Assembly (NCBI RefSeq): GCF_024713975.1
Contig: NC_091102.1
Coordinates: 11,041,001 to 11,105,000 of the forward strand
Source: Paralichthys olivaceus
Lineage: Eukaryota; Chordata; Actinopteri; Pleuronectiformes; Paralichthyidae
DNA: 64,000 nt
Direction: 5' to 3'
Positions 55,045-64,000 of the stretch are shown piece after piece (position 1 is the first letter of the stretch; the number at the start of each line of letters is the position of its first letter). A model generated the notes under the pieces. It was not told where the DNA came from. It saw nothing but the letters and a program-made list of their open reading frames with translations, and ran no database searches. The position numbers were made by a program, and so were the translations under genes.

Positions 55045-58000
55045 ACGCTCGGGGCTACTGGGTACTTGAGCCGCTATAATGGTGTCTCGTATGAGAAAAC
55101 ATCTGTGAATTTCCTCAGTGATCTACAACAAAGTATAACTCAGAGCAGTCACTCAGCAGACCTTTGAAGTTGCTGTCTGACAGAAAGCTGCCATTGTTCG
55201 CAGCCCCCAACACACAGAAACTCCAACTTTGGTCTCACTAATTTTCCCTGCAATGCGATACAACTCTTTTCTGTCTCTCCTCCGAGTCTATGAGGCTGGG
55301 GACCTCTACATATTCAAGAGCAAAGAGCAAAGCCTTGGCAATGCACAGGGTTGGCCTAGGGTCACGTAAGGCAGGACAGGTCATTTTACCTTCTCCTGGC
55401 CCACCCTGCATGTGTTAATCCAGCCCTAAAGAGGGGATCTCCTCCCCCTCTATGATGATGTACAGCTGGGGTCACAGCCTGCAGCGCTCTCCCAGGAAAA
55501 ATTACAATAAAAAGACATCAGTTATTACACTGCGATGCCAGGGACAGGAGATCCTTAAATATTCAAGTGTTTTAAGGAGAACTCGTTGATGTTTTTGAAA
55601 AGATATGATAAAATCTTATGACAGTTTTTCACTATGGTGACGACTTTCCATGTGATGTTGCTACAGAGCACTTGAGCAAGGCAAGTGTAGAAGACAGAAA
55701 ATGTGTCACACTTTAACAGGACAGATTGTTGCTTCAAAACATAACATTGAAACAAGAAGGACAGCAACATTTGCGAACATTTATTTAGTTTCATCAATCG
55801 GTTCAACCTGATCACTCTGTTTTAACAGTACAATAAGATTTCTTGCTGCACAAGGTTAAATAATCTAAAGCCATTTTCAGACATGACCTGCGGGTAAAGT
55901 CCGGAGAATTTGGTCCGTTCTTTATCCGCAGTTTGCTTTTGACACATGCACATCGCAGTGGGAGGTTCTCTGCACAGGCGCATTCAAGACTGCGACAAAT
56001 TGTTCACATTATTCAGGCTAGAGGTGGTGCAGCTGTGAGCGGCAAGCAGAGGCTGGAAGTAACGTGGAAGTAACGTTTTAATTCTGCTGCGGAGATCATG
56101 TGATTTTCTTGACAACACACAGACATTGGTGTCGGTCTGCAGGAAAGTACGGAGGTAGTTGCAAATGTTTAACTTAGTTGTCTGACTCTACTGTTGATGA
56201 ATATCTTAACAGACCTGTGAAGAAATACTGCAATTATACAGTAAAATGACTACGGGGGTCTCCATTCACAATGAAGAAAATAAGAGAAATATAGGAGCCT
56301 TTGGACAGGTTTTTAGTGAAGTTTTACCACACATCTTTTTATCCTGACCTCAATAAAAAGATTGTTTGGTTGAACACCAGGTGATACGTCCCTGCACCTC
56401 CTGGCAGTGGCAAAAAAGACAAGCTTTCCGTTATGCATTCCAAACTGAAACAAGGCCGCGGTAATTCTCACACTGTTAACCGTCCAGCATTTATTCAGTG
56501 GCAGCTGGTCCCACCATCTGGGAAAGCAGTGCCGGGGCAAAACAAAACAGGTTACACCTTTGGCCATGCCAAGTCTGCTGGTGCCCCAGTCCGTCTACAA
56601 ACTGAGAGAGGCTAATCACAATTTCACGCTCTGATTTGTCAAATCCCACTCCAGCACCGGAGGCACTGAGAAAACTTTTAAGTCAATAAATTTCATGGTG
56701 TACAGGATAACAGCTTTTCCATACGGTTCCTCTTGTTCTATTTGAGCCTTCTCTTTATCCCTCTTTACAGTGGCAGCCTCTTCTGCAAATGAAAAGGGAA
56801 GCTGTCGTTTTGACCAAAACATCTGGTCAACTCCAAGATTAGCAGCCCTCATGCATGCATTTTACATTCATGCAAATGTAAGACAACAAAACAGTGCATA
56901 GAGAGCCCTCAACAAACTGCAGGTGTGAGGAAGCTGAAACAAAAGCCACTGTAACCCTAATGGCACCCCCTTGTCATTAACAGACCTTTGATGTATCTAC
57001 TCAACAGACTCTTTTATCTCCTTCTTCCTCTTTGCCTCTCACTCTCTCCTTCTCCACAGGCTCGACCAGTTTCTTTATTAATGCCGTCTTTAGGGAATGT
57101 TCTTTTTCTCAGAGCCCTCGACGCACTTCTGACATCTGGTCGACGCTCATGTTATGCCACTTTCTTTGGCGCCAATCATTAGCCAGCAAAGAGCGTCACA
57201 ATGCTGAGTATGTAGCTATTTAAGGCGTTTGTTCATCCTCTGTCCTTGAAGTTCAGGGGAACAAAAACTATTAAGGAAGAAGATGCGACATTAATTCTTT
57301 AGTTATGCAAAATGCTGTTCTATGCAACCATAATGTAGTGTGCTGTATTCTACTGTGGGGGAAATCTGACACATCTGGATATCAAGAGCACATAAACTGC
57401 ATTAAAACAGTATTTGAAAAGGCTGCACATGAAATACAGGTATTCAAACTCTCCCTTTGAACTCAAAGGATACAGAAGCAGGACAATGTTGGCCTAATCG
57501 TGTGCTCCCTTTGAAGTGAGACAACACTATTAGGTGAAAAGGTAAGTATACTTCTTTAGAAAATAAAAGCTTTTCATCATTTGTTAAGGCTGCAGCTTGA
57601 GCGATTTTCATAAAGGTGATTTAAAACTTTTGGAAAACAGTGTTTGTGGCTGCCTTGGATGTAGCTCTAATGAAAGTGCAGCACATGCAGCAAATAGCCA
57701 AAATGGCAAAAATAACACCAGCAGCAACGGCACCCACATTAAAGGAGCCCCTCTCTAGCACGCCAGATGTTGTCAGATTTAATGAGGAAAAACAAGAGGG
57801 AGTTGGATTTATGAAGCCGTATTAAAGAAAACACAGGTGTTGGGCCTCGAAGACGGACTTGATGCAATGTTAAGGCGACCAGCAGTCCAAGCAGATGCAG
57901 ACGCATCAGTTCATTAGGTCAGAACATGTTTCACGAGAGTGACAACAGCATTTCATAACATTTTTCCTTCTTCAACGCATAATCAGCTAACCAAGGCAAT

Positions 58001-58587
58001 TACATACACACCTCCGCTCACCTCCTCTCATATGCTAAAGCAGGCAATCAGCCAGGGAGTTAATTTGGCAGAGAAAAACAGGGGAAGAAACACCCACTCT
58101 GGCACCATTTGTCACCACAGTCCAACCTTGTTATTCAAACGAGTGAGCCTATTTGAAATTCCTCTCTGTGGTAAAACAGGGCCAAAATAATCAGGGGAGC
58201 ATGATCACACTTAATTGATTCAGTGTACTTTTAAGATGCACTACAGGGTGCTGGGGTGACCTATTTCAGACTGCTCTTCAGAGGAACCAACTATCCCAGC
58301 AAGGGAGTAATGCACAACGAGGATTTTAATTATTGTAGGATCTGTGGCTACGACCGGAGGTGAAATGCTTATGAACTAACTGTGACACCACATTATAACA
58401 CTGCCAGTGGTCCAGACTATTACTTCTGAGTTTTCTTTAGGGTTACATATGGCAAATTGAAAAGACTAGTGATATATTATTGATGCAGCTTAATTTGGTG
58501 AGCCATTTTTTTTATTATTATCATGGAATCAGCTTTTTGAATAATGATGGTTGATGTGTGTTACATCTTTTCATCATCTTATACTAG

Positions 58588-59017
58588 CAGTGGTGGAATG
58601 AAAGGTACATTTACTCAAGCATTGTCCATATGTCCAAATACAGGTCACTTTACTAGAGTATCTGCATTGTATGCTACTTAAAGACTTTTATTTATTTTCT
58701 ATAGATATCTATTTTTCATGCATAGTCACTTTGTTTCTTTGCCAATTCATTTTTAAGTATCAATTTTTATATTGTAATGGGGTATACAACCTAAAAGTAT
58801 ACTGTATGAGTTCAAGGTTAATTTTGCACTAATAATAACGATACTCAAGTAGGATAATCAGTAGATAATCAGTTTAACAATGACAAGAGCCCTTTTTGTC
58901 TTTATACTCTCATACTTACATACTTTATTTACATTTTGAATGTAGAACCTTTACTTGCAATAAAGTAATTTGGTGTATTTCTACTTTTACTTAAGTTTGA
59001 AATTTAATTCACCACTG
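58588..59017. mobile_element. MITE with CAGTGGTGRA inverted ends
   Basis: The left end CAGTGGTGGAA and right end TTCACCACTG are inverted repeats. Between them are the tttactcaag and ttctacttttacttaag blocks of the common fish element that opens with a cagtggtggaagaagtac-like motif. hAT-like assignment is from memory. No clear 8-base target duplication was seen. Confidence 0.65.
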
Positions 59018-59455
59018 TGGATGAAGCACTACAAGCATTGTGGTCATTAAATACAACAAACAGCATAGCTATGGTTGGAAAATAACAGGTGTTTTCAAGT
59101 GATAAAACGTCTGGTTTTAAACCATCTATCATGTTAAATTTCACTTTTTTAATTATGGATGGCCGCTGATGTTTTAGTTGATGAGTCAGTAGTCAGCATC
59201 TCAACCTGCATCTGACCTCCCCAGCAACGAGCAGTGGGATTTGACGAACACTTTGGGCCTCTTTCAACCAACCAGGATTCTCATGAACCTGAACCTAAGT
59301 GAAGCCGGTCTCACTGTCTAGGCAGAGCTCTAATGTTTTCCCTGCTGAGTATAAGGAGGATGAGATCCTCAGTCATACCACCCTACTCTTCCTATTAAGA
59401 TCAAAATCTCTTCTCAGGCCCTCGGGTGTCAACAAAGGGAGATGCAGTAAATGAT

Positions 59456-59463
59456 ATGCAAAT
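59456..59463 (+). promoter_or_regulatory. Perfect octamer (POU) motif ATGCAAAT beside a SOX-like motif
   Basis: ATGCAAAT follows an AACAAAG SOX/TCF-like core at about 59431 by some 18 bases, in a non-repetitive block between MYO3B and SP5. It could be an early embryonic enhancer. Isolated motifs occur often by chance. Confidence 0.25.
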
Positions 59464-60140
59464 TGAAAAGAAAAAAACCCCTCTACAAATCAACTCGCCA
59501 GCCCTGCATTTCCGACACTTCACATCTTTAAAGAAAATTCCTGTATTTAGGGTGAAATTCAAAGTGAGGTCTGGCTCTGCTACTGTGAGGCTATGTGTGG
59601 TGATTCCAGCACTCAGACAGCACAAAGCCCCTCAAACTACAGGCAGCTCGCTGTGGGAGCTCTCGTCACGAGTTTCATGTTTCAGAAAGGATCTGTCTCT
59701 GGATCCGGCAACAAACATAATGCTCAAAAATAGGTAAATGTGTCCATGTCAGGAAAACACCACAGAGTTAGAAACACACTGTAAGATGAAGGGGGAGGGC
59801 TCTTTGTTGTAAATGTAAAGTAGAATTTAAATGATGGATCAATAACTAAATGTTATAAAGGAACTTATAAATTATAATTCAAATCATAAAATAATTTATG
59901 TGTGGGATCATAAAACATCTACTGGTTAAAGCTAAAAATGTAAAGCATTTAAATTGAACACCATGGCTGTACATTAAAGACATCATTTTTGTATAATTTA
60001 TTTAATATTTTAAATGTTTCTTAGAGTTAAGACTGAGTCAATAAAATAAATAACTGATACACTACAGGATACTTTTATCAAAAAGTCACCACCCCTCCTC
60101 TGCACTACATGATGCTGTTACATGTACCGTCATTAATTTA

Positions 60141-60146
60141 TTTATT
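60141..60146 (-). terminator. Possible MYO3B polyadenylation signal
   Basis: TTTATT on the plus strand (AATAAA on the minus strand) lies about 440 bases past the MYO3B stop. Other AT-rich candidates occur further on, near 60000. Confidence 0.35.
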
Positions 60147-60587
60147 GATGCAACATCTATAACATTTCAAAGCCATTTATGAGCCAGCAACTAGTTTCTT
60201 ATTGAGTGAAGGATTCAACACTAGTTAAAGATGACACAATAATAATATTGTAAATTTTTGCATATTGAGATGTACGATAGCAGCAAGTCAAGTACAAGAC
60301 CACAAAAAGACTAATATCAACAGAGGAACTGTCATGTCAATTCACAGAAATGCCACAATCCTTTAAAAAGTGTTAGTATAAAGTAACTGATGAGTAACTT
60401 GTTCCATGTGTGCACTTTCTGAACACTTAAGATTCACAGCTGAGGCCACTGCCTGCGCTGGTCGCTTATTTTGCACTGCTGCTACTGGCTCCTCACACGA
60501 CAGCACATCCAACACAGAGGATGTTCTTTGGAGTGTCTGTCTACATGTCTGCTGCATCTGTCTTACCGGTTGACATGGTTGTAAGGC

Positions 60588-61638
60588 TCAGCTTTGACTG
60601 ACGAGAGGCCCAGTAGAAAGGGCGGGAGAGGGGGCGGGTGCGTAGTCTTCCTCAGGGATCGACTCCACTGTTGACAGTAATTTGTAGTACTCATCTTCTC
60701 CATCCAGCACTTTGATTTGACTGTGATGTGAAAGAAGAAAAAGAAAGTGGTCAGAAGTTGCTGCAATGCAAGCTGAGTTTTCATGATGGGATAAAACAGA
60801 CATGTGGAAATAAAAACAATATTTGCAGATGCGGGGAAGAAGCATTCAGGCGTCCTCTTCTTGCTGATCTGAACCAGGACGTAATTTATAGAACAAATCC
60901 AAGTCAGACCTTCGACAACTTAAATTAGCATGCTGACAAAGCCCTAATATGTAACCCCCTCTCTAATGACGCAGAGCAACTGCTCCTAAAAAGCCTGTTA
61001 TTTTCGGCTCTCCATTTACATTATGAGAAAACAACTCCATTTCTGGATTCTCCTATTCCACAAAGGGCCTGCTCTGTTTAGAGTTGCTGTAAGTAGGAAA
61101 GCAGTTATTTACCCAAGTTTTCTCGGCTTCCTCTTGCTCCCCTGGTAATCCAGAGTTCTCTGAGGAAAGGGCCAAGAGCACACAGTCAAAAGATGAGCAG
61201 AGAGTCATTAATTTTTAATTCAAAGTGATTTTGTGTTGAATGCGAGCAGATGCTGATAATATCAGAAGTCACAGCATAATTTTTTTCTGATCAAAGGGCT
61301 CAAGTGAGTCTGATGAAGCATGCATCTTGCTCAGCTTTGATAAACCACATCAATTATTCACCGTGAAGGCAGACATCCTGACATGAAAGCAACAGATAAA
61401 GAGCATAAGCGCATGTTCAAGACAAGAGGCAGAGAAGCGTGGGGGTGGGGCTCCAGGGTCTGGCACAGGTAGGTTTAATTGTATTATCATGTGGAACCAA
61501 AGTCAGACAAAGGCCTTTATCGGCACTTTGAACTCACATTTAGCTGGTTGTAGTACAGGCTGTCTTCAGGGCTGTTGAGCAGCTTGGGCTGCTGGCCCCG
61601 CCGGCGAGGAGTTCTCTGCTGCAGCTTCATCACTGGAC
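60588..61638 (-). CDS. myo3b: Class III myosin MYO3B, C-terminal exons (5' part beyond window end)
   Basis: Three exons join in phase: 61638-61538 ([16 protein letters not shown]...YYNQLN), 61141-61113 ([10 protein letters not shown], only 29 bases) and 60720-60588 ([15 protein letters not shown]...LVSQS, stop TGA at 60590-60588). Splice sites are all GT-AG. The basic QQRTPRRR and KRKPRKLG segments, followed by an acidic EDEYYKLL stretch, fit the tail of the vertebrate class III myosins as I recall it. These are actin motors with an N-terminal kinase domain, found in stereocilia and photoreceptor calycal processes. MYO3B rather than MYO3A is indicated by the position next to SP5, as in human. 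The motor and kinase parts are outside the window. Confidence 0.75.
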
Positions 61639-61641
61639 CTG

Positions 61642-63549
61642 CAACAGAGGAAAAATGAGGGCAGTGATCCAACTAAGAAAAAAAAACAACAACAAGAAGC
61701 ACCAAAATGATATCGATGGTAATGACAGCAGCAGTAAACAGATCCTGCCCTCGACTTTTCAAATCTGCACCCTCGTGTGTGACAAAGTGGCAAACATTTG
61801 AAATTTACTTTGGTGAGATTATGTAATTTCACTGATGAGCTGACTCAATAACAGCTTAACGTTACACAAATCCACACATATAAACCAGATCGAATTATAT
61901 CTATCCTCACAGGTACACAGACGATGACAAGTTAAGTTTGCCTAACAGCTACACTGGAAGAGGCTGACGTGAGACAGTGGTGTGTGTAGTATATACTGTG
62001 GCCAAGACTCACAGAAAAGATTAAATTAATTCCTGGATGAGCTTAAACTGATGCTCAGATCAGATCTTCCCATGTCTTCACAGTAGAAAGCTCAGAAAAT
62101 GTGCAGACGATTGTGGCAAACTAGAATCAGTAGATCGCATACCTATGCCAAGGCCCAACAGTTCCTTACATTCTGTCAAACATCACCACATGTCACACAC
62201 TCATAGACATAAGTTCCTTAAATGTGACTGATTGTTTTCATCAAGATCCATTCATTATTTTCCTAGGAAATCAGTGAAAATACAAAAAATGCCCTCTCAC
62301 ATGAAGTTAGAGTCTCTCCTGACCGCTGCCACGTCATCCAAATTCACTGTACAGTAGAGTGTAAGTCAATAAAGTGCTGGTCAAACACTTGCATGATGTA
62401 AAATCAACCAAAGGTTCTTGAAATAAAACAATTCAGAGTTTGATGAAAAAAAATCTACTTATATCTTACATGAAGCCACAAACAACACGTGGTTACCTTA
62501 GCTTTGCATAGAGAAATAACCTTGCTATGTCCAAAAGTAAAACCATCAATCTATCAGCCACACTATATGATCTTTCATTTGTATAATCTAACCTATAGCT
62601 ACACCTTCCTTTTTCCAGTCTCTATGCTAAGATTAGACAATCATGTTGGTTATAGCTTCATTAGACATTAGCTAATTTTCTCATTAAACTATAGAGTGTA
62701 TTTAAATGTGTTGGATGTTGAGACAGAACTTGGCTAGAGACACTTCCGTTTTTCCAGTCTCTATGCTATGCTCGACCCGTATGAGTCAAGAGCCATTTTT
62801 AAATGTTTTTGATTTTGCCTTTTATATACCACATTAAAATGTATGGACAGAGAAGTCCTATCTCCATTTGACATATTGGACCCAGAAACACAAGACTCAT
62901 CTTGTGATTTGATAACTCTGGTATGATTGGTGACTCCTGAGAGTTGATCTTCACCTCGTTACCTCTGCACACATTCACATTCCCAACCATTGAACGACTC
63001 CTCTATGGCTACGTTAAGTTGTTTTCCCCTATTTTTTATTAAAACTGTGTGAATGAAATCTGAAGAATTAATTAATTATCAAAGCACAGACAGTGAAATG
63101 TTATTGATAATGTCTTGCTAAAGATAGACAATAATTTCGATTTTTCAAACATAAGTAAATTATGAAGGCTTACCACATTCTTTGAATTCACTTACAAAAG
63201 TGTGCTTTATAGCTGAGCCACCTTTACAAGGAAGCATATATATTTAATGTCAGATAACGTTTCATCTTGTTGAGACAGGACATTTCTTCATCATCTCTCA
63301 CTACCCCGGCTTCTCTACCTTGACTAAAGCTGCATTTGCTTTTTCCATCTTAACACTACTTTGTACTCACTTTGAACAGACCTCATCACATCTCAATCCT
63401 ATACATCAAAGAGCAGGCCCCTCTCCTCAGCCCCCCCATCTTTCCTCGGTTTTCTTGATGTTATTCAAACCAGCACAGGTTTACTAAAGTCACACTCCTT
63501 AAATGCCCAGAAAGTTCCTGTCAGTTCAGAGATATTAGCCAACTTTTAC
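61642..63549 (-). other. Presumed MYO3B intron
   Basis: AT-rich sequence with no convincing exon on the minus strand. There is a near-duplicate block tttttccagtctctatgct at about 62612 and 62752, which suggests a decayed local repeat. Confidence 0.4.
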
Positions 63550-63604
63550 CGTGAATCTTATCTCTCCATGCCTCAGAGGTGCTAACCAGCCACTGTCTGA
63601 ATCC
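63550..63604 (-). CDS. myo3b: Tentative further MYO3B exon
   Basis: On the minus strand an acceptor (tagcag, AG at 63606-63605) opens 55 bases, read as GFRQWLVSTSEAWRDKIH plus one base, closed by a gtaaaag donor. Its end phase 1 fits the exon at 61638-61538, which starts with the last two bases of a codon (G+GT = Gly). The peptide looks protein-like, with two Trp and no stop. I do not recognise it in MYO3B, so it may be chance. Confidence 0.4.
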
Positions 63605-64000
63605 CTGCTACCCCTGAGTATTTGAGGATATTTGGATGGAGCTCATGTAGCTGTAATAAAATGGCTGAGGAAGAAACAGCTCAGTTTATTTCAAGTAGCT
63701 CGGTGTGGCTGCATCAAAATAATGTTTAATCTTTAGATGTTACATTGAGATAAACTCGACAACATGAAACCTGAAAGAGCCATTGTATCTGCATCACAGG
63801 TTAACAGATTAAGTAAACCAGCACAAATAAACATTTGTAACTTACTTTTTTAATAAAAACAAAATAATGTCAGTATGTAGGACAATGTCTGGCTAATGAT
63901 GCAGAAAATGGGTTTGTTAAGCAAATGTTTTATTCCCCTGAAATTGCATCAAAGCACTCAATCACAAATAATGAATTCTGACGGCCTTGGACAAAGTTTC

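Larger units (their letters stand above)
51560..60140. other. SP5-MYO3B intergenic region without genes
   Basis: No exon was found. Apart from a GA repeat at 55016-55044 and the MITE at 58588-59017, most of this stretch looks single-copy. The blocks at 55060-55560, 57900-58350 and 59150-59740 are less AT-rich and motif-dense, so they are candidates for conserved non-coding elements; this is inference only. Confidence 0.45.

Noticed and set aside
57640..57825. Short plus-strand frame with Ala/Met-rich peptide
   Set aside because: It has no splice sites, no family similarity and no neighbouring exons; it is probably chance in a single-copy spacer.

Overview
The window is vertebrate nuclear DNA from a ray-finned (teleost) fish. 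Split genes with GT-AG introns, vertebrate protein families, many microsatellites and interspersed repeats of fish type all support this. No bacterial, viral or CRISPR feature was seen. I assembled every exon by hand, matching splice sites and codon phase. Family identities rest on recalled similarity to human orthologues, not on a search.

Layout: the 3' end of METTL8 (+, 1-1123); complete TLK1 (+, coding from 4771, or possibly 2186, to 12710); complete GORASP2/GRASP55 (-, 19435-14363), tail-to-tail with TLK1; a 9.5 kb repeat-rich gene-free stretch; complete GAD1/GAD67 (-, 39433-29023, 16 coding exons, probable upstream 5'UTR exon); a 9 kb gene-free stretch; complete SP5 (-, two exons, 51073-49564); a 9.5 kb gene-free stretch with possible regulatory islands; and the last exons of MYO3B (-, 60588 to at least 61638). 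This order and relative orientation match human 2q31.1 in mirror image, so it is an old, intact syntenic block.

The genes do not form a pathway. They are a tRNA methyltransferase, a chromatin-assembly kinase, a Golgi stacking protein, the GABA-synthesising enzyme, a Wnt-responsive Sp-family transcription factor and a class III myosin. The most notable points are: an in-frame TGA inside the exon for the long TLK1 N-terminus; a dense cluster of TCF/LEF motifs upstream of SP5; two adjacent same-phase GORASP2 exons that look like a duplication; long G/C homopolymers in GAD1; a CA repeat just upstream of the GORASP2 start; a TTAA-bounded inverted-repeat element present once whole and once as a half copy; and a degenerate telomere-like tract. 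I found no convincing new biological system.
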